A DNA stretch of 64,000 nucleotides. Source: Alisma plantago-aquatica. Its lineage: Eukaryota; Streptophyta; Magnoliopsida; Alismatales; Alismataceae. Positions within the stretch are counted from its first letter, which is position 1. Each line of letters begins with the position of its first letter. The stretch is from positions 1,331,346,304 through 1,331,410,303 of the forward strand of contig OY856410.1 in the NCBI GenBank assembly GCA_963693085.1, written 5' to 3'. Made by a program: the position numbers and the translations under genes. The notes beneath the pieces were generated by a model, which ran no database searches, was not told where the DNA came from, and saw only the letters and a list, made by a program, of their open reading frames with translations. This document shows positions 10,951-22,333 of this stretch, in pieces.

Positions 10951-13900
10951 GGTTTCCTTTAGAGGAACCAAACCTTAGAGGGAGGATGATGCTTCTGATA
11001 CCTAGGGTATAAGTGATTACCTACTGGATGAGATAAAGAGTGGTTTAGACCCTGAGGGGGTTTAAGTAATTGGTTGTGAGGTTTTATACCTAGTTGGTTG
11101 TCCTAGAAGAGGACTCAACTCTGAAGTGTTGCTTGAGTAGAAGGATCATGGAAGTACATGACATATCTTGGACATGCTTGATTCGTGGTTAAGAGATTGA
11201 GCATGCAGTTGGATACCCAAAGGTGAACATAGGGTTCCTAGGCCTAAGAGGGGAAGCAGTGTACCCAATGCTCATGATGAGATTTGAGTCTCTATAGTTT
11301 CGAGCATGGTACTTCTCATGTGTAGAGGTAAAAGAAACCCCTTAAGTTAAGTGTATGTTTGATGAACCCCCCCTCACAACTAATTTGATCTAATATTGAG
11401 TAAAGAGAACAAGTATGACCTAGTATGGTTTAATAGGTGGTCTTCTTGTGCTTTAGTAGCTGCTGGGTTAGGCATACTCATGTGAAGGTAAACCCTAGGG
11501 ATGGTTGTGACCTTGTTGTCAAAAGTTTTAGTTTCCTCCCATCCTGGGAGAGGGACCATTTTATAGGGTGTATACCAGTTTTGTTGAGGTTTCAGAGGAT
11601 CTTGAGAAACTAAGTGAAGAGTAAATGGTATGAGAATGAAGTTGTTGACCCATAGTTATCCATATCTGAGTGCATGAGGATTTGTTACCATTGAGGTAAC
11701 CGGTATGGGTCTGACCCAGGTAGGCAGGTTGCCATGACCCCTATGAAGGGATGAAAGTCAGTCATGAATGCAGAGAGAGATGATGAATGATTGGGTAAGG
11801 TTCTAATTTGAACATGTACTATGTTAGAATCCTAAGTCTATCCTAGGGTCAGGTAGGGATAAGACCGATGGAAGAAGGAGTTGCCTAATTCCCTAGTTGC
11901 ACATGACCATAGGGTCAGGAGGTCACATCTATCATTGTCTGAGGGCCATGGGTTAGGAGATCGATCACCTTCATAAACTCATAGGACCCAAAGGGAAGAT
12001 GAGTAGGGCACTCTCTGATGCATGAGGGAAGAGGGACGACCCCAAAGGTGCTGGCACCCTATAGACCTAGAGGGGATGACCAAGGATTGTGTAGTAACCC
12101 AAGTAGGTTCGAGACCGGTTTTCCATGGAATTAATGTAGATATCAAGATGATGGCACGTTTCAACTTAGAATTGAAGGTGTACTGGTAACGTGGGTTGTA
12201 CCATCTCTACTCTTTGAATAGGAAGAACTCTATATTTGGACGGCTGCCAAATGCTTATTTCTTCTTGTTATGGGAGTGAGAGATAGGACAATACGCATGC
12301 CATACACTAAGGGTAAAGATGACGTGAGTTGGAACAAGGAATGAGGACAGAGATGATAATGTGCATAATGTGCCCTTGTAGAGCAAATGATACAGGGATG
12401 GTTTACAAACACTAAGAGTATTAAGGAAATCATCTTTTGAGGATGTTTTATCATAAGCTATGTGGAATTTGCAAGTTATGAAAAGTTGAGTTGAATCACC
12501 ATGAGGATGAGCTCAGAGTTTCTTGATGAAGACAAACTTAGAGTTTGAGATGAGATGATAACTGGAATATGTGGAGGTGTATGTCTTCAACAGTACCTGA
12601 CACCTAAGGAGGTGAAGTGGTAATGAATGCTCTAATTGAGATATAGCTACCTAGTTTAGCTAAAGGCTAGAAGAGGTTGAGGTTGTTTGACTAACCCCAA
12701 GTTTGGAAAAAAAAGATGAGTTTTGGCTAACACACAGATGTAATAAGATATGTTGAACAAGTTAATGGTTGTTTGGTTAGCCAGATTAGTCCTTGATGTA
12801 GTGAAAGGATGGTGATAGAACCTCAGATACACTTCTTTGGATAGGAAGGTAATAAAAAAAAACTCTGATGAGAGTGGTTTAGAGTTTCTGAGGTATCGAT
12901 CTTGAGGAATCATGACATACATGAGATCATGGTTTTAAGATCACCATACAGTGTGATACTACAAAGATAGTAAGTGATAGTAGCATTTTGAATGCTTAAT
13001 ACGAAGTTGCATGTAGCATGTGGCCATGCAAGCCGGGGGTGAAGGATGAACACCAGTAACCCAGTGCTTTGACATAGAGGATAAAGAGTCCCTGAGAGGG
13101 AATGTGAGTTCACCTCTATGGGTGTTGTGGTAAGTCTCCCCTTGAACAAGAAAGATCAACATGTAATAGGGGTTATGGTAGATTGCCTTACCTAGATGAC
13201 ATGAGAAAGAATGGAGTACTGTCAAGGGACAGGTTCAGTTGAACTACTTAAGAGAGAACGATGGTTCAACCACATCATGATGCGAGTTCAAAAGTTCTTG
13301 GGTATGACCAAGGTTCACTTCCATGAGGTGGAAGTGGATACATGAGGAACTTGATGATATTACAGTTCATCACCCCATACTAATGAACGGTATAATCCAG
13401 ACTAGAGGGTATGATGAGAGCAGGTGTGCTCATTTAGGGTGATACATAGAGACAGTTATTAAGATGTGATGTTAACCACCATAGCCTTTATCAGGATGTA
13501 AGAAGTCTTATGGAGAGGTTGTGTCGGTCACCACTTCATTAAGATGATGTTGGTGAAGGAGGCCTCGCGAAGGTCAGAAAAGAACCATAGTGTGTGCAGA
13601 TGAAGTCGCTTTGATCGTGCAATGGCTGAGAGAGAGCCCGGTGGTGACATGAGTCACGAGCTGATGCAAAGCAGACTGACATGTAGTTCACTGTGGGAGA
13701 ATATGTGATGTGAAAATTCGACCCCTCTAAGCTACAGCTGAGAAAGTTGAATCCCCGATATATGGGTCCATTTTAGATGGATTGGTCGAGATGGTTGTGT
13801 TTAGCCTTGCCCCTCAGGATAACATGATGTGTAATGTGTTCCATGAGTCCGATTTAGAGTACTATGTGAGGTATCTAAGCCATGTGTTGAACCCTAAACC

Positions 13901-14142
13901 TATTCAGCTTTTGAGAGGCTGAAATGTCCTGAGTCACCTATGAGGGTATGATATACCAAGGTAAGAAAGAACTCAGATGGAGGAATATGAGATGATGAAG
14001 GTTCTTGGGAAGCACCATGGAAAGGGTGATACCACATTGGAGCCCTGATGGACGTATGAAAGGCTTATCCTGAAGGCTTATCCTAAACTATTTGTTTGCT
14101 AGATAGAATTTTGAGGGCAAAATTCTTATAAGAGGGGAAGGA
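10951..14142 (+). mobile_element. Element B internal domain, right part
   Basis: This continues the sequence interrupted at 235. It aligns with A's 4586-7791 throughout, with many substitutions and small indels, and ends in the same polypurine tract (14130-14142). There are no long open frames. It shows that B is an older member of the same family and that A inserted into it. Confidence 0.9.
13103..14090 (+). pseudogene. Decayed integrase-chromodomain remnant (element B)
   Basis: This is the counterpart of 6751-7706 in element A. At 13833-13922 a 30-codon block starts NVFHESDLEYYV and ends LLRG then TGA, the same stop as in A at the same codon. The TAG after the DRLT-like piece is also shared, and the chromodomain-like piece is again followed by disrupted sequence. 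Shared defects mean the coding region was already broken in the common ancestor of A and B. Confidence 0.8.
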
Positions 14143-17100
14143 TGTTACAACCCCAATTTTTGGGCTCCTTTGGTGAGGAATGAAATTTCTCACATCAAAG
14201 ATATTGGAACAAATAACGATATAATTTGTTTTGAATAAATGGATTTTGTTTACAATAGCCTTACTGATTGTGTTGTGTGCTTTATTGGCTATTGGGCCCA
14301 ATAACAAGGAAATCTAATTAATAAATGAATAATTGAGTTTTTGAGAAAAGAAAGATATGGAAACCTCTAGAAGGCAAATCCAAAGAGGGATTTCGTACCT
14401 CTTGGGTTCCTTGGAGTCCAAAGTTGCATAAAGCGTGCAATAAGAAAAGAAAAGATTAATTAAGTAATTCTTTAGTAAGAAAGAAATTGAAAATAAAGTT
14501 AAAATGTTGGAAATAAGTGGAAAAAAGTATAATTGAGTTATCCTTTGTGGAATTTTGTATCCCAAGAATTCCAAATGATGAAAGGAATACCAATGAAGAA
14601 AATAAAAGAGAAATAAAGAGAAATCCTTAAAAAGAAACATTTTAATAAGAACTCAACATGATAATGTGAAATAATGCATATTGATGCATTTAAGGATAAT
14701 GAGTATTCCTTAAAAAAGAATTTCGAATTCTTTGAGTTTATTGGGGTCCAAGGAGCCCCAATAAAGAGGAAAGAAAGAGGAAATACCAAGATTGAAAAAT
14801 AAGAGCATAATGTGATGTATTATTGATGAATTTTGTAATATTGATAAAAGGAAGTATTTTCTATTAAAAGAAAGCTTAATTTCGTGCCAATAAATAAAAG
14901 GCAAGTACAAGGAGGATAAAGGAGGTAATTTTCGAAATCCTAAATAATTAATAAAAAGAAAGAATATCAAAGGGATGAGGGAGAGAGAGAAGATTTGCTT
15001 CCTAAATTAAGGAAAGTCGTTTCCTATTGGGAAAGGGACTTGTTCCCTTTTATATGAACGCCTTGGGACTTGGGTGCCCTCCCCTATATAAGGGGTAGAG
15101 CCCAGAGATGAGTTACAGGAGGTTCCACGAATTCCTATCTTCTTCTTCTCCTTCTTCGTAAACAAACCCTAAGATAAAGGAGTCGTGCGGCCATGGGGCA
15201 ACAAGGAACCATTAATTAGACTGGATGGATGCGGGACGTGCCCAAGACCACCGAGAAGTGATTGGTCACCATCGTCTTACTCCCATCCTCACACAACACC
15301 TGCTGGAGGGTTGTAACCCCACCAAAAGCACGGGCTTGGCATGCATGAGACTGGTCGTCTCGGCCATAAGTTGAGGCTTGGTCCTCTGCGGTAGGGGGTG
15401 GCGGAGGAAAGGAGGAGATTTCCGGTGAGGTTTGAGCTTTGATGCGATGGGAGCCAGCCCGTGAATCACTGCAGGTCGGCGGCCGCAGGTGGAAATCGCT
15501 AGGAAGAAGAACATGGCGCTTGGACAAAAAGGCCCCTCCAAGGCTTGAAGAGTCGGGGCAACACGCGGGGGTAATTCCATAATTTGGTTATGTCTTAAAC
15601 CAGTCGGACTACGCTGCATGGATCGAGCGACGTGACGCGCTCCGATTGGCCAGAGTAAGTGATTTATTGCAAAAATTGTATCTAAATATTGGTAGCTTCG
15701 ATGAGATCATACAAAATATGAAAATTGCTCAGAAAATCGAGAGGAATCTAAATAAAATATATTTAAAGCCTAATTCTGATTTCAATTCGAAAAGTAATGG
15801 AGGTTATTATATTTAGATGTAATAATGTTTAAAGAACCCTATTTTGATATGATTAAAGTGATTAGTAGGGTTTAATAGCTGATTAAGGTGGATATTAGTC
15901 TATTAATGATAAAAAGGAACATTAGGAAGAAAAAGGATGAACTTTGCATATAATTAGTTAATTTGGAGTTTCATATGCATGAATATACTTTAATGGGCCT
16001 TGAAACCCTAATGTTGATTAATTCGACTATTAATGGCTTTAATTGATTAATTTCATGATTAAAGTTGGAATATGCTATTTGGAACATTAAAGTTCCTAAT
16101 TTGTGGATAAATACCCTAAATGTGGTAATTAGGGTTTTCTCATGAATAAAAGGTGGAATTAATGGCAAATCGAGTTCTTATGTGTTTTGGACCATAATGA
16201 ACTATGAATTGATGATAAATGCGTATAAAGATCTTGTCATGGATTAAAAGGATACAAATAGTAGCTTTGATAAAAAGAGGCTTAATGAGATTAATTAATG
16301 GTTAATTATGCCTTTAATCTGGAATTGAGGATTTGATGTGGAAATAATTAGGGTTTGTGATCAATTGCGTTAAATTAGGGTTTAAAATAGTAAAAGATGA
16401 AGTGAAACCCTAATTGTAATAGAAACCCTAAAAATGAATTAGAAACCCTAGGAAGAGAGCTAGGTCTAATGGATCTTGATCATATGAATAATAAAAAGGG
16501 AATTACGTGATTATTTCAGGATCTTGTTGAAAATGCTTGCTTGCTTGGATTCTTATTTGCATGGATATTTCTGTTCAAATCGTCAGATCAGGTATGTGGT
16601 TAATTATGAATAACCGCCATAGTTTCTCGAGGATTTTCCAGATGGTTAATCGCATTGAATGCAAATTATATGTTTGGATTTTCATACTTGCAAATCATAA
16701 AGTCCTTATGATTATCACATTAAAAAAAATAGAAGTATGTATTCTCGCACCTACATGCCACCCTGATGGATGATGCCAAAGGTCAGACCCAGATGGGTAG
16801 ACCAATGGACACCTTGAGTGGTGACCCCAAGCATCAAGCTCGGGAATGAGAAGGTGGCCTATGATATTGCATGACTAGTGGGCACCATGAGTGGTGACCC
16901 CCAGGCACCAAGCTTGGGATTGAGAAGGTGGCCTTAAGTCATTGGCAAAGGAAACCCTAAGGTGGGTATGCCAGGGTTAGGGCAAAAGCGGTGGAGAATG
17001 TCATACTGAAAAGTGTAAATTGGCTTGTTAATTAATTTGATTATGATTATTAAATTGTTAGCCATATTTGCAAGTTTTTGGTTGTTCCCACATACCAGTA

Positions 17101-17423
17101 TATTTCGATATACTGACCGACGTTTTGTTTGTCGACATTTTAGGAACAACAATTGAAAGAACAAATAGTAAAGTGACACATCGTGGAAATAAGAAATAAA
17201 GTGCAAGGAGGATTAGGTAGAATAATTCAAGACATGGATAGATAGATTTCCAAAGTTTTCAAAGGTAAGTAAAGTTTTATTTTTATACCAAATTCTAGTT
17301 AGTTAGTATAATTTCATAATTATTATTGATTATTTGTCGAACCTTTGATCCTGTTAATTGAATAACGGCTCTGACCTTCGGATCTCCCTTAATTGGGGGT
17401 TACCGGGAGATGGGGTCGTTACA
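14143..17423 (+). repeat. 3' LTR of element B
   Basis: This 3281-bp LTR begins TGTTACAACC after a polypurine tract and ends TCGTTACA. The first ~170 bp and the last ~900 bp match the A LTR clearly. The middle (about 14311-16540) is strongly diverged, with a different GC-rich block at about 15170-15660 and its own TATA box. The B 5' LTR is outside the window, so its target duplication (expected ACTTT after 17423) cannot be checked. Confidence 0.9.
15085..15092 (+). promoter_or_regulatory. Candidate TATA box, element B LTR
   Basis: TATATAAG sits in a C/G-rich context about 940 bp into the LTR, followed by a short GC-rich transcribed-like region. It is a strong match to a plant TATA box. The start site is inferred. 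Confidence 0.55.
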
Positions 17424-18003
17424 ACTTTTCCAAGAAGAAGTCTTCTGTGTTCTTTTGTGTTTCACGCATTGAACCCATGCCCACGACTGCGCTGTAGGTT
17501 TGGAAGCCCTGATGGTTACTATTGCATTTTTTAACTCAGATTTGAAATTTTGAATTGAACAACATCAGTGGTTATCATTTTGTCTCTGCAAACTGTAGTA
17601 AGTTGGTAATAGACTGAACAACTAGTAGTTATTCTAATAGTAAGAATCAATGTTTCACATCCTTTCATTTTTTCAACTTTGACAATGACAAGAGCTTCTG
17701 GTTGTTTTACCCATTTCTTGTGTAATTTTCAGAACTAGAGACAGTGTATAATTCTACCTTTTCTTTTTATAAACAAATTTCATTAATGACACCTATAGAG
17801 ATGATATATGGCCTATAAATAGAGGTTCTTGTTTTAGCAGCTACAGAACTAGGATCCACGATCGTATAATATATGACTTAGCTATTTTTTCTGTAAAGGA
17901 AAGTACTATTTAAGTACAAATATAATATAATTACCAGCCTTGTATGCCTGAACAAAAATGATAAACTACATTCGTATCCCACTTAAACATTTCATTTTGT
18001 CAG
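17424..18003. other. AT-rich interval without recognisable genes
   Basis: This is the flank of element B's 3' LTR. I see no open frame or repeat of note. A T-rich stretch near its right edge ends in TGTCAG, the acceptor of the first gene-like block. Confidence 0.5.
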
Positions 18004-20219
18004 TTCGATATACTGGCTTACATCCAGGTCGGGAGCACCAAATTAGCTGATGAAAAAGGAAAACATGTGATCCAATATATATGGGAGTCCAATGCCCCTC
18101 CAAAATTGAGGCTCTATGGTCCTTATATGAATAGTGAGAATTTCAAGAGACCAAGTTAGTATGACATAACATGTCATGTTTGAAACATGTACTACTTTAT
18201 ATCTTGCTATCTCTCTTTAAACTAGTGATGTGCCTACTAAGTAGCTAATAATAAAAAACACCTTCCTTTTTCTAACATGCAATTCTTTCAATGGTGGAAG
18301 CATGTATAAATGAAAAAACTACAATAATGATATTCAACATTACTGACAGAAACATCTTTTTCTATTTTTGTAACATCATCATCTTCTTTTTCTCCCACAA
18401 ATTCTGAAGCGTCAACCACATCAAAAGAGCAACTTGTCTCTGTTCATCTATCATTGTTCCAATCACTGGTATGTGTTAAAGAAATAGGTTTTGGAGGTTT
18501 CCTCTTAATATATGAGCTAATTATGGTTGTAATGTTGATTATTGAAGTTTGCAGCTTGAGAAGTTGGACAATAACCAATGCACGTCTGAATCACAACCTA
18601 AATATGATACAAGTAAAATTTTGGTGACATGCTTGCATCTTTATGCATTTCGTCATCATTTCTTCTCTCATATTTTTTGCCCAAAATAGTCAAATTCGTG
18701 CAGACCTATAACTTTGTTACTTTACATGTAATGTCCATTCAAATTGTCGAGTGTTGGAGGGTATTAAAATGGACACACACTTATGGATATCACTGGCATG
18801 AGACAATATTTGAAGTATATACAAGGTATATAATTTATTCTTTTGATCCATGGTTAGATTTGGTGAGTACATATCTTGTACGATTTTTTTTCAGGTGAGG
18901 CATACTCTGGACTTGAAAGTCTTCATCAATGTGCTGAGAAGGAGCTTCATATATTTCTTTTATGCAGAGACTGCATCAAAAGAATTTACTGGTGTTTGGA
19001 CCTAATTTTCTGGTCATACTAGGTAAGTCCAACTATGATATAATTTTATGCATCTAGAAATTGCATTATGGGTAAAGAAGTTTTCACAGGCAGTAACATT
19101 TTTCCTCTATATTGCAAAGTATCCGGTCCTTTTTCACCAAGTTCTTACAAAACCACTCTAGTCAGTTTTTTTTGCTTGAATTCAATGTGAAATTCACTCA
19201 ATAAGATGTTGAGCTAATAGTTCTTGAAGAATATGGTCTATATTTATCTCCTTTTTTTTGCTGCATGGTTAAACCTTCATGTTGCCATGGTGGTTTGAGT
19301 AGAACCAGTTTTTATTCTATTTGTTGCCCTTTTTGTTCAAAGTTTCTTTGTGACCTGCTTTTGATCTCTTTTGGCTGCTAAATAAATCATGAATGAAGAC
19401 TCCAATTTGAGCTTGCTTATCCAAAAAGGGAATAGATGAAAGGCTCAATGTTCCATTGGAAAATAAGAGTGTAATCTAAGGCAAATTCCATCTTCTCCAG
19501 ATAATTTGTGTAAGATCTAACATATTTTTGTCGTCTCTGCTACATTGTAGAATTATTGCAATGCATCTTTAGACTAGAATAGTACTTGTAAATTGTGATA
19601 ACTAACCTGATACATACACAGTTGTATCTCTATATTATCAACCATCCACATGAATTGATCTTTCAGCAGACGAGACTCATATGTATGCTTCCTACAAGAA
19701 GAGTATCAATACATTTTCAATGTATCCAGAGAGAAAAAGTTCTTCAATTGTGACTAAAAGACGGCATGCATGCCTAGAGCATTCACAACTTGATGCTCTA
19801 GATTTTGGTTCTAGTCTGCTACTAGCTAGGTATTTTTCTAATCTTAATAGTTCAAGTAAGAGTTTAGATGATGATGAGGATTTTAGGGTTCCTACTTTTG
19901 CCAATTCAGAAATCACTACCTATCTTGATAAAGCCCAACCATTTGACGACATATCTTCATCTATGTTTAGAAGTCATCCTTCCATCCAGTTGCACCAAAG
20001 ACATGTTGATCCAAGCATTTTGAAATATAAATAGAACAAAATAAGTGACAATGGACTACTATTCACTGAAAGAGAGTCCATAAAGGAAGCTTCTCAGGAT
20101 TCTAGATTGTGTATGAACTCCAGAGATAAGGATGCACAACAAGAGCTCGAACAAAAGAAGAAGACAATAAGGATGTTAAAACTGGCCGAGAAAGACGCAA
20201 CTCTTTTGCAAATATGTTA
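18004..20219 (+). pseudogene. Fragment of an unidentified multi-exon gene, probably decayed
   Basis: Several open blocks are bounded by good splice signals. 18004-18154 follows TGTCAG and is open for 50 codons (starts FDILAYIQVGSTK). A block ends at 18468 before GTATGT. 18555-18612 lies between TTTGCAG and GTAAAA. 18895-19022 lies between a T-rich TTTTTCAG and GTAAGT. A block from about 19667 stays open to a stop at about 20033 (MYASYKK..., with an acidic SLDDDEDFRVPTF stretch), and further lysine/glutamate-rich coding-like sequence runs to 20219. 19020-19022 reads as an in-frame TAG at the exon edge, and the 20033 stop lies before more coding-like sequence, so decay is likely. I do not recognise the protein family. 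The 5' end may be displaced by element B's insertion at 17423. Confidence 0.4.
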
Positions 20220-20413
20220 GTAGACCACTGAATCATTGATATATGTATATACTTTTCTTTGTACACAATGTGTAATAGGGGCAAGGTATACGTCCTCCCC
20301 ATGTACATTCAACGCTTCCTTATAAATGAAAGTAAGATTGTTGGCATAATGAGAATGACTTTCTCTAAATACTACTAGTTTGTTACTAAAAGAGCTTATG
20401 TACTAACAAATTA

Positions 20414-20415
<2 letters not shown>

Positions 20416-20461
<46 letters not shown>
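20416..20461. repeat. (TA)n microsatellite
   Basis: About 23 uninterrupted TA dinucleotides, in AT-rich DNA just upstream of the CACTA-like end. Confidence 0.95.
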
Positions 20462-20464
<3 letters not shown>

Positions 20465-20505
20465 TATATAATCAAGATAAGCATATATGTATGTGTACTA
20501 AATGA

Positions 20506-20900
20506 CACTACATATGTATCAAGATGCATAGTCAACTACATATATATGTATATAGTAACTGTTGCCTTTCCCTACACACTAAATACATATAAAATGTATT
20601 AACTTCATGTTTTTTCTACATACTAACTATATATGCAATTGTAGTCATACATTTAGCTATGATTATACTTATATTTAAATATGTAAGGACAATATCTAGC
20701 TACGCTTCTGGATACATATGAATTTGTAGTGAATGGATTATCTAATTACATATTTGAAAAATATAGTTAAAGCCTTTAGCTATACAAGCATATACTACAA
20801 TTTGGATGTGTAAAGAAATATGTAGTTAAATCCTTTAGCTACAATATATGGGGTTTTTGCTACAATTTTTTTTATAGTTAAAGACCATTTTTTTGTAGTG
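20506..20900. mobile_element. CACTA-like (En/Spm) element end, possibly a short MITE
   Basis: The right end at 20900 reads inward on the minus strand as CACTACAAAAAAATGG, the classic CACTA terminus. Subterminal repeats of the form TAGTTAAA..CCTTTAGCTA recur at about 20765, 20825 and 20875. The nearest outward-facing CACTA motif to the left is at 20506 (CACTACATATG), which would give a ~395-bp element. The 3-bp flanks do not match (TGA and AAT), so the left boundary is uncertain. A larger element whose left end was lost is possible. Confidence 0.5.
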
Positions 20901-21498
20901 AATGTTCATCATTGTGTACTTTGTCTACGTATTCTTCCACTTGAAAATCTTCTTCAATATTGACATGATTACTCTGCTCCTCAGAATAAGTTTCTTCATA
21001 ATCATATCCAATTCAACATCTACTTCAAATTTCAAATAGAAAATGGAGGAGTTAATGAGAAGGAAGGAGGACTACATGCATGAATGTACAACCTGAATGT
21101 TTCAAGCATGAATGTACAACATACCTACTTGAGAGTCCATTCGGAAGTAAGTTATGTCCCTGTAATAAATGAGGTGGAGTTAATGAGGATGAGGAGGAAG
21201 AGTTAATTAATGAGGATGTGGAGAATCTAATGAGGAAGAAGGGTTAGTTGTTCTCAAAGAATATAATAGGAATGAGGTGTTCTCCAAGAACAACATGAAG
21301 AAAACATACTAACGAACTCCTCAGACATCCATTTACAACCAATTACCACATCACCCTCCCCTAAAACCATCCTCAGCAACATTTCCCTCCAGTAATTCCT
21401 ATAATTTCCCTCTATAAAATGTCATTGCATGCATTAAATGCTACAACAAAGCCATCACAACATGCATTAACTCGCACAATATCAGCGGGAACCACTCG

Positions 21499-21790
21499 TG
21501 TAAAGACATGGGCCCACTTCCCAAGGTTCTAGTAGAGTTTCAAGAATGATGACTAGTTGCACAGCTCACCACTAGCCTTAACTGCATGCTTTTTCCTCAC
21601 TCACAGGCAAGCCAAGATCAAATTCCTGTCTGATCACCCATCTTAATACTACTCCAAGTTGAGCACACTTCACTATGGAGTACTTTAGTGATAAGCTCCC
21701 TAAAAAGGAGGTGTGCCTTGGTTATATGGGTAGTCCAATCATTCTTTTTAAGATCATCTTAACCGAGCCCTCAAATCCTGGGATATTACA
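21499..21790 (-). repeat. Cassandra 3' LTR (left copy)
   Basis: On the minus strand this LTR runs from TGTAATATCCC (at 21790) to about 21499. Its 5S-like core (21631-21673 reversed) has drifted more than the other copy: GTGAAGTGTGCT instead of GTTAAGCGTGCT. Confidence 0.9.
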
Positions 21791-22025
21791 ATCCACCCAC
21801 TTAGACTCTTGACATCCTCATCAAGGCTCAACTCTATGGCCTCATAATATTTCATCATTTCAATGGAGACCCAGAACGACCCATGGACACCCAACTCCCG
21901 ATCACATAATACCAGTGTAAGGGTGGCTACATCACCATGTACAACCCTTTCCAACATATATGGATCACATGACTCAAGAGTGGCATGCCACATGCCCATG
22001 TGGGACCCACCTACAGGAGGGGTTG

Positions 22026-22039
22026 TGGCTCTAATACCA
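22026..22039 (-). other. Cassandra primer-binding site
   Basis: TGGTATTAGAGCCA on the minus strand abuts the inner edge of the 5' LTR and is complementary to the 3' end of tRNA-Met with one wobble-type difference. Confidence 0.85.
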
Positions 22040-22333
22040 TTTATAATGGGTCGTGCCCACGGTCCAAGGTTGTAGTAGAGTATCAAGAATGATGACTAGC
22101 CCCACATATCCCCACTAACATTAACTTTGTGCTTTGTCTTCACTCACGCACAAGCCAGAATCAATTTCCTAACTGGTCACCTATCCTAGTACTACCAAAA
22201 TTTGAGCACGCTTAACTATAGAGTTCTTTAGTGATGGATTCCCTAAAAAAGAGGCGCACCTTGGTGATATGAGTAGTCCGATCATTATTTTTAAGATTAA
22301 CTTATATGAGGCTTCAAATCCTGGGATGTTACT
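22040..22333 (-). repeat. Cassandra 5' LTR (right copy)
   Basis: On the minus strand this LTR starts at about 22333 and ends next to the primer site at 22039. It keeps the better 5S core. Its outermost base differs from the canonical start (AGTAAC for TGTAAT). Confidence 0.9.
22175..22217 (-). promoter_or_regulatory. 5S rRNA-like Pol III internal control region in Cassandra 5' LTR
   Basis: Read on the minus strand, this segment contains AGTTAAGCGTGCT, then GGTAGTACTAGGAT, then GGTGACC, in the same order and near the spacing of the C-box and following region of plant 5S rRNA. In Cassandra this region is known to be conserved and may recruit Pol III. Whether it is active here is unknown. Confidence 0.85.

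Larger units (their letters stand above)
21499..22333 (-). mobile_element. Cassandra TRIM retrotransposon (5S-rRNA-derived LTRs)
   Basis: An 835-bp element has ~292-bp terminal direct repeats (21499-21790 and 22040-22333) around a 249-bp non-coding interior. On the minus strand it starts TGTAATATCCCAGG, has a primer site TGGTATTAGAGCCA (22039 to 22026) and ends in a G-rich tract before the other LTR. Both LTRs contain a segment matching the internal control region of plant 5S rRNA (AGTTAAGCGTGCT ... TAGTACTAGGAT.GGTGACC), which is diagnostic of Cassandra. The flanks ACTCG (21494-21498) and ACTTG (22334-22338) look like a target duplication with one substitution. There is no protein-coding capacity, as expected for the family, which depends on enzymes supplied in trans. 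Confidence 0.93.
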
